Shown in pieces: positions 44,771 to 54,104 of a stretch of DNA of 64,000 nucleotides. The position numbers and the translations under genes were made by a program. Source of the DNA: Phycisphaerae bacterium (lineage in GTDB: Bacteria > Planctomycetota > Phycisphaerae > Sedimentisphaerales > Anaerobacaceae); contig JAUXAB010000014.1 in NCBI GenBank assembly GCA_030615025.1, positions 1-64,000 on the forward strand, written 5' to 3'. Position 1 is the first letter of the stretch. Every line of letters starts with the position of its first letter. Below the pieces are notes generated by a model. The model was given only the letters and a program-made list of their open reading frames with translations, had not been told where the DNA came from and ran no database searches.

Positions 44771-46066
44771 ATGGTCATTGAAAAAAACATTAACAATAAT
44801 CAATTGAAAATAATCAATAATCAATTGATTCGGATAGCCCCTCTGCTTTTGCTGGTAATTCTCGGCGGCTGCAAGGCAAGGCAGCTGGCCAGACCCACGC
44901 CGCAGATGGATATCGAAGCGCAGTTCTGGGTAAGGGTCTTACTTCTCGATGATGTCACGGACTGCAAACTAAAGACCCGCTCGCCTTTCAGCATTGGTAC
45001 CAGGGACAACTCAATAGCAACCAGACAGCACTTTGGCCAGGTCAATGTGCCGATAAACGTTAGCGTATCCGGCGGCAGAATTACAATTGGCAGCCAACAC
45101 TTTGTAAGCAACGAAGTCATTATTTCGCCGGACGAGCCATACATCTTTAACCTGAACGGCAACGATTATCGCGGCAAATTAAAACTAATAACCAATCCTG
45201 AAGATAAATCCTTCGATGCAGTAAACCTTGTTCCGCTTGAACCGTATTTAGCCGGCGTAGTGGGAGCCGAGATGCCCAATTATTGGGAACCGGCGGCACT
45301 TCAGGCTCAGGCAATCGCGGCCAGAACCTATTGCCTGTACATGAAAAAACGTTTTGGCAGCAAGCGCAGCTGGGATGTCAAAAGAACGCAGGCAAGTCAG
45401 GTTTACCTCGGTGTCAAAGCCGAATCAGCCCAGGTCTGGGAAGCTGTCAACAGGACATACGGGCAGGTTTTAGTCTGTAAGGGACCCGGCGGTACTGAAG
45501 GTATCTTCCCTGCTTACTACAGCTCAGTCTGCGGCGGCTACACCGAAAACAGCAAGCACGTATTCGGCGATTTTTTCGAAGCACTGGCTGGGGTCGCCTG
45601 CCCGTATTGTAAGGATGTGGCCAAACCCGACTTTTTTTTCTGGCCTATGGTTCAATTTGATAAGGCCTATGTCACAAACAGGCTATTACGGAGGTACCCA
45701 AAGCTAAAGCGGCTTGGAGAAATCAGAAATATCAGAGCTGCCAAGCAAAGTGACTATCAAGGTAACTATGGAAGATATTCGCGATTGACGTTGGTCAAAC
45801 TTCTCGGCTCAACCGGCAAAAGCGATTTCCTGCGAGCTGAGGACTTTCGTCTGGCAATCGACCGAAGCGGGCGTAAGATAAAAAGCACGATTTGCCAAAT
45901 CGTCAACTGGGGCGATAAATGGGCATTTATGTCGGGCAGAGGTTACGGCCACGGCGTAGGGATGTGCCAATGCGGGGCTCAAGGGATGGCAAGAAAAGGC
46001 AAAACAGCAAGGCAGATACTTGGCTTTTACTATCCCGGCTCTAAGATATTGACAATTGACTATTGA
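44771..46066 (+). CDS. SpoIID/LytB domain lipoprotein
   Basis: PLLLLVILGGCKARQ lipobox; YLAGVVGAEMPNYWEPAALQAQAIAARTYCLYMKKRFG; GRGYGHGVGMCQCGAQGMARKGKTARQILGFYYPGSKI. Confidence 0.9.
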   Translation: MVIEKNINNNQLKIINNQLIRIAPLLLLVILGGCKARQLARPTPQMDIEAQFWVRVLLLDDVTDCKLKTRSPFSIGTRDNSIATRQHFGQVNVPINVSVSGGRITIGSQHFVSNEVIISPDEPYIFNLNGNDYRGKLKLITNPEDKSFDAVNLVPLEPYLAGVVGAEMPNYWEPAALQAQAIAARTYCLYMKKRFGSKRSWDVKRTQASQVYLGVKAESAQVWEAVNRTYGQVLVCKGPGGTEGIFPAYYSSVCGGYTENSKHVFGDFFEALAGVACPYCKDVAKPDFFFWPMVQFDKAYVTNRLLRRYPKLKRLGEIRNIRAAKQSDYQGNYGRYSRLTLVKLLGSTGKSDFLRAEDFRLAIDRSGRKIKSTICQIVNWGDKWAFMSGRGYGHGVGMCQCGAQGMARKGKTARQILGFYYPGSKILTIDY

Positions 46067-46225
46067 AAAATGAACAGTAGATTTTGGGTTGAGCCATTCC
46101 CAAACTGCATTCTTTCGGCTATACCTAACAACTTTTAAGCCACTCGCAAAGTCGGCATTTGGCAATTGATAGATTGCTCTTCCTGTGCTACAGTAATTTA
46201 TGCTATAATTTGAGCGAGGCCAATT

Positions 46226-46516
46226 ATGGGTTTAGATGAGATCAAAAAGGTTTTGAAAGAGTATAAATCGGCACTTAAAGATAAGTACCATGTAGATACT
46301 CTTGGTATTTTTGGTTCCTACGTGCTAAACGAACAAGCCGGCGACAGCGACCTCGATATTCTTGTTGATTTTACTGCTCCTATAAGTCTTTTTGAATTTA
46401 TTGATATGGAAGAAGAGCTTTCGGAATTATTAAATGTCAAAGTTGATCTTGTATCGCGCAATGCGCTTAAACCTTATATTGGTAAGCGTATTTTGAATGA
46501 GGTCCAGCTCGTATGA
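46226..46516 (+). CDS. mntA: MntA-type minimal nucleotidyltransferase (antitoxin)
   Basis: LGIFGSYVLNEQAGDSDLDILVDF: GSx10DxD motif. Confidence 0.88.
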   Translation: MGLDEIKKVLKEYKSALKDKYHVDTLGIFGSYVLNEQAGDSDLDILVDFTAPISLFEFIDMEEELSELLNVKVDLVSRNALKPYIGKRILNEVQLV

Positions 46517-46611
46517 AAGACAGAGACTTGCGAGATTACATTAATGACCCGATAGAAGCCTGTGAAGATATTCCATCCTTTACGAAAGGCAAAGGTATAA
46601 AAGGGAAATGA
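46513..46611 (+). pseudogene. hepT: Truncated HepT/HEPN toxin (32 codons)
   Basis: ATGA overlap with mntA; MKDRDLRDYINDPIEACEDIPSFTKGKGIKGK* matches only the N-terminus of HEPN toxins. Confidence 0.7.
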
Positions 46612-46671
46612 TGTGCACAGCAGAGTTTACTATCTACTGCTGGGGCTGCAAGATTGTAAATCCTTACTGAG

Positions 46672-47778
46672 ATGGCTGACTTGGAAATTCTCTTTCAGGA
46701 CTCCGGCTCTTTGGCGCGGCGAGGGTTATTAACGACATCGCACGGTAAGGTTGAAACACCCGCCTTTATACCTGTCGGCACCACGGGTGCGGTAAAAGGT
46801 ATCAGTCCACAACAACTCAAAGAAACCGGGGCCGACATTGTTTTGGCCAACACGTACCATTTGCTGCTTCGGCCCGGAGTCGAAGCGGTGGAGGCGCTTG
46901 GCGGACTGCACAAATTTATGGCCTGGAATGACCCAATCCTGACCGACAGCGGCGGATATCAAATCTTCTCACTAAGTGCGCTAACGAAGGTCGATGATGA
47001 TGGTGTTGAATTTTCCAGCCATGTGGACGGGGCAAAAATATACCTGAACGCTGAAACAGCAACAAAACTCCAAAACCGGCTGGGTGCGGATATAATAATG
47101 TGCTTCGACGAATGCGCACCATACGGTGCCAGCATACAACAACTAAAAAAAGCCGTGGAAAGAACTGTCCGCTGGGCCGAGCGTTGTAAACAGGCACACA
47201 GCAAGCCCAAACAGATGCTGTTCGCGATCGTACAGGGCGGAATAAACCTGGAGCTCAGAACACACTGCGCCTGCGAACTTGTCAAATTGGATTTTGACGG
47301 GTATGCTATCGGCGGATTAAGTGTTGGTGAAGGGCACGAAGATATGATAAAAACGGCTGCTCATACAACGCAGCAATTGCCGAAAGATAAGCCTCGCTAT
47401 CTGATGGGCGTAGGCAGGCCGGCTGATATTGTTGCCGCGGTGAAGGCCGGCGTCGATATGTTCGACTGCGTGCTGCCAACCCGAAACGGACGAAACGCCT
47501 TTGCTTTTGCCGAAAACGGCCCTGTGCGCTTGAGGAACAACGCTCACATAAACGACGCCAGGCCAATCGAAGCCGGCTGCGACTGCTACTGCTGTAAAAA
47601 TTTTAGTCGTGGGGCGCTGAGGCATTTCTTCAATGTCGGAGAAATGCTCGGCCCAATCTTAGTGTCGCTGCATAATCTAAGGTTTTACCAGAGATTGATG
47701 GCCAAAATAAGAGGGCTAATAGAAAAGAACGAATTTGCCGAGTGGTCAGACACACAATTAAAATCTATTGATTATTGA
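46672..47778 (+). CDS. tgt: Queuine tRNA-ribosyltransferase
   Basis: TPAFIPVGTTGAVKGISPQQL; DSGGYQIFSLSALTKVDDDGVEF; GGLSVGEGHEDM; GVDMFDCVLPTRNGRN; zinc site CDCYCCKNFSR. Confidence 0.97.
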   Translation: MADLEILFQDSGSLARRGLLTTSHGKVETPAFIPVGTTGAVKGISPQQLKETGADIVLANTYHLLLRPGVEAVEALGGLHKFMAWNDPILTDSGGYQIFSLSALTKVDDDGVEFSSHVDGAKIYLNAETATKLQNRLGADIIMCFDECAPYGASIQQLKKAVERTVRWAERCKQAHSKPKQMLFAIVQGGINLELRTHCACELVKLDFDGYAIGGLSVGEGHEDMIKTAAHTTQQLPKDKPRYLMGVGRPADIVAAVKAGVDMFDCVLPTRNGRNAFAFAENGPVRLRNNAHINDARPIEAGCDCYCCKNFSRGALRHFFNVGEMLGPILVSLHNLRFYQRLMAKIRGLIEKNEFAEWSDTQLKSIDY

Positions 47779-47851
47779 TAAATGATAACTTAACATCTTA
47801 TCAATAGTCGGTAATCGATAATTGACAATCAATTACGAAGGGAAAATAAAA

Positions 47852-48262
47852 ATGAACAATTTATGGATATTGGCTCAAGCAGAAGCTGACGAGGGACCTT
47901 CCGGCATCAGCTCAGAGCCGGTCACAAAGGAAGGTGAAGCAGTTACGCTTGTGCCGGACTCCAACAGGCCTCAAAGGCAAACACAAAAGCGAGGATTCGG
48001 ATATTCCCAGTTCATCTTGCTTGGTTTGATGTTCGTGGTGTTTTACTTTCTGCTTTTTAGAGGGCCTCGAAAAAAACAACAGCAGCACAAGCAACTGGTT
48101 CAATCGCTGCAAAAAAATGACCGAGTCAGAACAATCGGCGGAATTATCGGAACCGTAGTCGATATTAAGGGCGACGAGGTTACGCTAAAAGTCGATGAGT
48201 CGACTAACACAAAAATAAAAGTTGCCTCTTCAGCAATCGGAAAGAATTTGTCGAAAGAATAA
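47852..48262 (+). CDS. yajC: Preprotein translocase subunit YajC
   Basis: GLMFVVFYFLLFRGPRKKQQQHKQLVQSLQKNDRVRTIGGIIGTVVDIKGDEVTLKVDESTNTKIKV. Confidence 0.95.
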   Translation: MNNLWILAQAEADEGPSGISSEPVTKEGEAVTLVPDSNRPQRQTQKRGFGYSQFILLGLMFVVFYFLLFRGPRKKQQQHKQLVQSLQKNDRVRTIGGIIGTVVDIKGDEVTLKVDESTNTKIKVASSAIGKNLSKE

Positions 48263-48322
48263 TAGTTCATAGTTCGTAGTTCATAGTTCGTAGTTCATAG
48301 TTCGTAGTTCATAGACTACGAA
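48263..48322. repeat. 3.7 x 14-bp tandem repeat TAGTTCATAGTTCG ending in hairpin TTCGTAGT-TCATAG-ACTACGAA
   Basis: Direct reading of the yajC-secDF intergenic sequence. Confidence 0.9.
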
Positions 48323-48357
48323 TTAGGCGATACTCGATACGATATACGAGGGAAGTT

Positions 48358-51300
48358 ATGGGCAAGAATCCGACGCCGAAAATCGTTATAATTATTGTTT
48401 TAGTAGCCGTTGCAAGCTGGACTTTATATCCGCCAAGCAAAACCTTAAAGCCCGGACCGGACCTTGGAGGGGGAACAAGTCTTATCTATGAAATTGACAC
48501 GCAGGGGCTCGAAGAGTATGAAAAGAAAGATCTGGCGCAGAGAATGATAACGGTCCTGCGCAGGCGAATAGACCCTGCTAACATCCAAAACCTTATATGG
48601 CGGCCTCAGGGCGGCACCCGCTTCGAAATACAAATGCCACTGGCAAGCGCAGAAACGCGCGTGAAACGGCAGAACTTCGAGAAAGCCAAGAGCGATTTGC
48701 TGGCTGAAAATATAAACCCGGCAAGAATTATGTACTCTCTCAAGAAGCCGGTAGAAGAGCGAGCGGCAGATTTCAATGATTTCACCCAGGAAGATCCTAA
48801 TAGATTAACAATTCTCGAGACCCTTGCCAAAGCTTATGACGAACGCAAGGACCTGCAAAATAAAAGAGACAAACTCCTTGCGGAACTCGAAACCGCAGAA
48901 AAAGAGATGTCTTCGGCCGGTATCGACCCCAACGAGGTGAAACTAAATGTCGGCTCGTGGAGCAAGCTCGATGCGAAACTCGAAACCGCAGAAAAAGAGA
49001 TGGCTTCGGCTGGTATCGACCCCAACGAGGTGAAACTAAATGTCGGCTCGTGGAGCAAGCTCGATGAGAAAGAGCTTGCAGAATCACTGAAGGAGTTCGC
49101 CGATGCTAATGAACATGTTGAGGAGCTGCTTGGCAAGTATGTAAACAGAGAGAAAGAGCTTGCAGAATCACTGAAGGAGTTCGCCGATGCTAATGAACAT
49201 GTTGAGCTGCTTGGCAAGTACGTAAAGAAATATTCCACCTGGGCGGATGTCGTTAACCAGCTAACCGATGAAGAATTTGTCGAAAAATACAAGAATGCAA
49301 AAAAGGCCCTCGATAAATTAAACCTGACCGAAGACCAGATAAAGAATGTGCTTGATATGAAGGCCAAATCGCAAAAGAGAAGGGAGGCAATCGAGGAGCT
49401 CAAGGCAGGATTTCCAGAGCGGGCGGGAAAAATCGAGGCCGTAGTGGCGATGTTCGACGAGTACCGTCCATTCCGAGGCAGACTCGACGACCCGAAAGAC
49501 CTGCAGCGCATGCTAAAAGGCGCTGGCATATTGGAGTTTAGAATACTGCCGACGATTGATGAGACGGATGTGGATGCCGACGAGATGGCCAGGCAAGTCG
49601 AACTGCTCAGGACAAAGGGGCCTAAATTTGCTTCGAACGCCTCAAAGGGCAAATATGTATGGTGCGAAATAGAAAATATCAAAGAATGGAAGGTACCTAA
49701 CTCGATTGCAGCGCCATTTGGCGAGAAGTATTTCGTGCTGGCAAGTAACACAAAAAATGAAACGCTGCTGCATAGCACGGAAGGGCCAAGGGCGTGGAAA
49801 CTCGAAAGGGCCAGACCATCCACGGACGATATGGGCCGAAGGGCCATCGGTTTCTCACTTAATGAAAAAGGCGGACTGCTATTCGGCAAGCTTACCGGAA
49901 ACAATATTGACCGGCCGTTGTGTATTCTGCTGGATGGTGTCGCAATAACCGCTCCAAGCATTAATGAGAGAATAGGGGCCTCCGGCATAATAAAGGGGAG
50001 CTTCAATCAAACAGAAGTTGCCGATATGGTCGATAAGCTGAACGCCGGCTCTTTGCCGGCCAGGCTGATAGAGCAGCCGATCTCGGTAAAGACAATCGGC
50101 CCGTCCATCGGGGCGGACAACCGCGACAAAGGTATCAAAGCCGGTTTAATCGGCTTGTGTCTAGTGCTGCTCTGTATGCTGACTTACTATACGCTGGCCG
50201 GCTCAATCGCGGATGCGGCACTGCTTATGAACCTGCTGTTTGTGTTGGCCATAATGGCGCTTGCGCGAGCAACGTTCACATTACCGGGCATCGCCGGCAT
50301 GATACTAACGATTGGTATGAGCGTTGACGCAAACGTGCTTATTTTTGAGAGAATCCGCGAAGAACAGCAGCGAGGCTCGTCGCTGAGAATCGCCATAAGA
50401 AACGGCTACCAGCGAGCATTTAGAACCATTTTAGATGCCAACCTCACCACCTTCATCACGGCTACGATTCTTTTCTGGGTCGCTTCGGAAGAAATAAAAG
50501 GCTTCGCCCTCGTTCTTATGCTCGGTATCGCCTCGAGTATGTTCACCGCACTGTTTGTAACGCGGGTGATCTTCGATCTTCTTTTAAGGCGGCGAATTAT
50601 CAAAGACCATTTGATAATGCTGCATCTGATACGCAAACCAAACGTAAACTGGATGGCATCGAGACCAATCTTCCTGTGCATATCAACTGTTCTTATTGCA
50701 GCAGGCCTGTTTGTGTTCTTTACAAGAGACGATGCAAAGAACAATAAATACGGTATCGAATTTACCGCTGGAACAAGCGCCCAAATCAACCTAAAAGATA
50801 ATGTCAATCTTTCCAGACAGGATGTCGAAGATAGAATACGCAAAATGGGAACGGACCCGAACAACCCCAACCCGGCCCTTGCAGCGGCAAGCGTCTACAG
50901 CGTCGGAAAGCCAAAGCCGCCTAAAGAAACTCCAGAGGGAGAAAAAATAGAAAAAATATACAAACAATATGAAATTAACACTACTGAAACGAACAAAACG
51001 GCCACTACTATTACTTTCCCGGAACCGGCGCAGCATACCGTTGAAACCATTACTTCAGCAATTAAAAAAGCTGAGGATGAATTCGGAGGCAGACTAAATA
51101 ATTTGCTCGTAACAGAACAGAGCAGCACCGCTGCATTTGTCATAACGACAAGCCAGATGAACAAATCCCTGGTAAGAAATGTACTGACGAGAGCTTTTGC
51201 TGATGCTAACGTTTTTGCTGATGCTAACGTCGGAGAACCGCAAGTCGATGAGGTCGTCAATGACGCGATACTCAAGGCTTTCGAAGGTGAGCTGGAAATC

Positions 51301-52281
51301 CAGCAAAATCTTGAGCCCAAAATCGTCGCAGAGGAAAAAATGACCGAAGAGCTTATTGATTCTTACCCCGAACTTGCCGAGTTTCTTGGCGGTATTAAAA
51401 TCAGCTGCGAAATCGAAAGGGCCGCCACGGCAGAAGAAATCATCGCTCGATTGGCGGATTTGCAATACAAGCCGGATATGCAAAACCTTAATCGGTATCG
51501 CCACAAAATCCTCAGTTCGGACTTTACGCCAATGGAACCCAATGAGCCGGCAAATTCCTTCGTGTACCTGAGCGTCGAGCCGGAGGCAGGCTTCCGCGAA
51601 CTAACCGAGGATGAATGGACGCGGTTCGTTGAAAACGAAAGAACGAAAGTCTTAGCTGCAACGAGACTTGAAACGTCACTTCCGCGAGTGACACAGATAG
51701 ACCCCTCAGTCGGCGCAGAAGCAAAGACACGGGCACTGATTGCTATTGTCCTGTCATTATTCGCAATCGTTACTTATGTCTGGGTCCGCTTCGGCGATGT
51801 CCGGTACGGCCTTGCCGCGATTGCAGCACTGGTGCACGATGTGTGCATTACATTAGGTGCCATCACGGCCTGCACGTATATCGCAGGTACGGTGATAGGG
51901 GAGAAACTTTTGATAGGAGATTTCAAAATCAACCTGGCAATAATAGCGGCACTACTGACAATCATCGGATACTCGCTTAACGATACGATTGTCGTTTTCG
52001 ACCGTATTCGTGAAAACCGGCGGAAGGGCCAGCTCAATCCGCAGATAATTACCAATAGCATTAACCAAACTATCTCCAGAACCATCTTAACATCGTTCAC
52101 AACATTTATAGTTGTGCTGATAATGTATATCTTTGGGGGGCAGGGACTAAGAGGCTTTACCTTCGCAATCGGTTTCGGCATTATCATAGGTACGTATTCG
52201 TCCATTGCGATAGCCGCACCGATGCTGCTGCTCGGAACGAAAGCCAGGAGTGAAAAAGAGCGTAAGAGCAGAAAAACATAA
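48358..52281 (+). CDS. secDF: Fused SecD-SecF translocase (1307 aa)
   Basis: GPDLGGGTSLIYEID; GMSVDANVLIFERIREE; SecF half EFTAGTSAQI, IVVFDRIRENRRKG, SINQTISRTILTSFTTF. Confidence 0.96.
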   Translation: MGKNPTPKIVIIIVLVAVASWTLYPPSKTLKPGPDLGGGTSLIYEIDTQGLEEYEKKDLAQRMITVLRRRIDPANIQNLIWRPQGGTRFEIQMPLASAETRVKRQNFEKAKSDLLAENINPARIMYSLKKPVEERAADFNDFTQEDPNRLTILETLAKAYDERKDLQNKRDKLLAELETAEKEMSSAGIDPNEVKLNVGSWSKLDAKLETAEKEMASAGIDPNEVKLNVGSWSKLDEKELAESLKEFADANEHVEELLGKYVNREKELAESLKEFADANEHVELLGKYVKKYSTWADVVNQLTDEEFVEKYKNAKKALDKLNLTEDQIKNVLDMKAKSQKRREAIEELKAGFPERAGKIEAVVAMFDEYRPFRGRLDDPKDLQRMLKGAGILEFRILPTIDETDVDADEMARQVELLRTKGPKFASNASKGKYVWCEIENIKEWKVPNSIAAPFGEKYFVLASNTKNETLLHSTEGPRAWKLERARPSTDDMGRRAIGFSLNEKGGLLFGKLTGNNIDRPLCILLDGVAITAPSINERIGASGIIKGSFNQTEVADMVDKLNAGSLPARLIEQPISVKTIGPSIGADNRDKGIKAGLIGLCLVLLCMLTYYTLAGSIADAALLMNLLFVLAIMALARATFTLPGIAGMILTIGMSVDANVLIFERIREEQQRGSSLRIAIRNGYQRAFRTILDANLTTFITATILFWVASEEIKGFALVLMLGIASSMFTALFVTRVIFDLLLRRRIIKDHLIMLHLIRKPNVNWMASRPIFLCISTVLIAAGLFVFFTRDDAKNNKYGIEFTAGTSAQINLKDNVNLSRQDVEDRIRKMGTDPNNPNPALAAASVYSVGKPKPPKETPEGEKIEKIYKQYEINTTETNKTATTITFPEPAQHTVETITSAIKKAEDEFGGRLNNLLVTEQSSTAAFVITTSQMNKSLVRNVLTRAFADANVFADANVGEPQVDEVVNDAILKAFEGELEIQQNLEPKIVAEEKMTEELIDSYPELAEFLGGIKISCEIERAATAEEIIARLADLQYKPDMQNLNRYRHKILSSDFTPMEPNEPANSFVYLSVEPEAGFRELTEDEWTRFVENERTKVLAATRLETSLPRVTQIDPSVGAEAKTRALIAIVLSLFAIVTYVWVRFGDVRYGLAAIAALVHDVCITLGAITACTYIAGTVIGEKLLIGDFKINLAIIAALLTIIGYSLNDTIVVFDRIRENRRKGQLNPQIITNSINQTISRTILTSFTTFIVVLIMYIFGGQGLRGFTFAIGFGIIIGTYSSIAIAAPMLLLGTKARSEKERKSRKT

Positions 52282-52334
52282 GGGCATAAGAGCATAAGTA
52301 TTTCGTTCAGCTTGACCAGTTATAAGAGGCAAAA

Positions 52335-52733
52335 ATGCCAAAGGATTTCAAAATAGGAATGTTTCTGGGTTTGGTACTGGTAATCGGTGCTGCGCTGTGG
52401 CTCTCTACCCATCCGAGCCTAAGCACAAGAGCAAGAATGTTAGGCCCTGAGAACGCCGGAGCTGAGCAGGAAATTATCGGGCAGCCGGGCCTTGAGCCGA
52501 ACTGGTCAGACAGCCGGTCGGCTGTAGCAGAGACCGAGAGTGAACGAAAAGAAGTGAAAGTTGTAGAAGGGCCAAGATACCATACGGTGCGTGAGGATGA
52601 AACCCTATCCGGCATTTCGTATCAATACTACGGCTCTGAAAACAAATGGCAAAAGATTCGTGATGCCAATCGCGAGATAATAAAAGACGTGAAAAAACTC
52701 AAGCCGGGTACGAAATTAATCATCCCCGAGTAA
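52335..52733 (+). CDS. TM-anchored LysM domain protein
   Basis: IGMFLGLVLVIGAALWL; YHTVREDETLSGISYQYYGSENKWQKIRDANREIIKDVKKLKPGTKLIIPE. Confidence 0.88.
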   Translation: MPKDFKIGMFLGLVLVIGAALWLSTHPSLSTRARMLGPENAGAEQEIIGQPGLEPNWSDSRSAVAETESERKEVKVVEGPRYHTVREDETLSGISYQYYGSENKWQKIRDANREIIKDVKKLKPGTKLIIPE

Positions 52734-52849
52734 ATTTAAAACGTAAAAGCATCTAACAAAGCCCTCTATGTCGCCCTGAGCGTAGTGAAAAGTATCTTGG
52801 CCAAAACAATGGCATTCTTTCCCGGTGTGTCGGGAGGGCCTGCATTAGT

Positions 52850-53800
52850 CTATTGGAAGCAATTGGGATCGAACGGGTTTCCGCATTTAAGCCACTCGTC
52901 CATCAGAGCGGCAAAGTCTAAGAAGTTAACGACACAATCACCGGTCAGGTCGGTCTTCAGCGTGCATTCGTATATCGTAAAGGCCGCGTCACTGGTATCG
53001 CTGATGTTCGGGTCATCAGCGTCAATAATCCGAATCAGAGACTGGTCGGAATTTATCGAGGGTACCAGCCAGTCATACGAGCAGGTGTTGGAAACGGAAT
53101 TTGAGTCTACCGGAATCCAGTTCTGGCCGTTGTCGGCCGAATAATCCAGAAGATAGTCGCCCGGGCAGTTACCATCGCTTCTAAAATCCGTCCAGTTGAT
53201 TGAGTGTGTGGAGCCTGCCGGCAGAGACTCACCGCCATTGGGGCTTGAAAGCTTAAGGGCACCTTCGATTATCAGGTAGGCATCGGAAATGTCAGCCGAT
53301 GGCCATTCAATGATAACCACTGTGGCTGGGATAAGCGCATCTACTATGACTGTTACCTCGGCCTGACCATCCAATAAAAAGTCCCAACTGGGCTCTCGAC
53401 ATTTGCTACGATAGAACCACCGAAATGGCTGCTCAACGCTAAAAGAACGTGGACTGTTGAAGTAATCTGTTTCTATATCCCACCAACAAAGAGGTGATTC
53501 CGATGCGAACATATAACTCCATAGATATGCACTCAGGTCAAAATATACCTCTGGGTTACAGAGATCATAGCCCAGGCCTGGATAAAACGTTCCGCTTAAT
53601 TTAATGCGAACTTCTCCAACGTACGCAAGAGGCGCACCTAAATCAAAAGACGCGGTTCTTTCTTCCCAAAGCACTATGTTTGGCCCGACGACCTCAGGTA
53701 AAGGAACCGTTATGGTTTCACCTGATGTACATTCTGCGCTCACTATTAGCACTGCTGCCAATACAATGATTGCCCGCCTTATCATTTTTTTCCTTTCCAA
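52850..53800 (-). CDS. Secreted protein with C-terminal dockerin-like tag
   Basis: Signal peptide RAIIVLAAVLIVSAECTSG; C-term LTGDCVVNFLDFAALMDEWLKCGNPFDPNCFQ. Confidence 0.75.
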   Translation of the reverse strand: MERKKMIRRAIIVLAAVLIVSAECTSGETITVPLPEVVGPNIVLWEERTASFDLGAPLAYVGEVRIKLSGTFYPGLGYDLCNPEVYFDLSAYLWSYMFASESPLCWWDIETDYFNSPRSFSVEQPFRWFYRSKCREPSWDFLLDGQAEVTVIVDALIPATVVIIEWPSADISDAYLIIEGALKLSSPNGGESLPAGSTHSINWTDFRSDGNCPGDYLLDYSADNGQNWIPVDSNSVSNTCSYDWLVPSINSDQSLIRIIDADDPNISDTSDAAFTIYECTLKTDLTGDCVVNFLDFAALMDEWLKCGNPFDPNCFQ

Positions 53801-53818
53801 ATATATTGTAGCATCTTT

Positions 53819-54091
53819 TTGCTTCGTGTCAAGAAAAAAGGGGTATTTTCTTATCTACGGCTTATACTCAGCCACCCGGCTGGAGCAGACACGAAGAGTG
53901 AGCAAAAACAAGCGAAAGATGTAGAAGGGCCAAGATACCATACGGTGCGTGAGGATGAAACCCTATCCGGCATTTCGTATAAATACTACGGCTCTGACAA
54001 TAAATGGCAAAAGATTCGTGATGCCAATCGCGAGATAATAAAAGACGTGAAAAAACTCAAGCCGGGTACGAAATTAATCATCCCCGATTGA
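53819..54091 (+). pseudogene. Partial duplicate of the LysM gene lacking a recognisable TM segment
   Basis: 53921-54087 matches 52563-52729 with about 4 differences; weaker homology extends upstream. Confidence 0.6.
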
Positions 54092-54104
54092 AGCCGACAT
54101 ACGG

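Noticed and set aside
48884-49233. SecD repeats as a pure assembly artefact
   Set aside because: The copies carry distinct substitutions and a one-codon deletion, which argues for real duplication, although long reads should confirm it.
48834-50006. 390-aa minus-strand ORF antisense to secDF
   Set aside because: Ser-rich, low-complexity translation opposite the strongly recognisable SecD sequence; typical antisense artefact.
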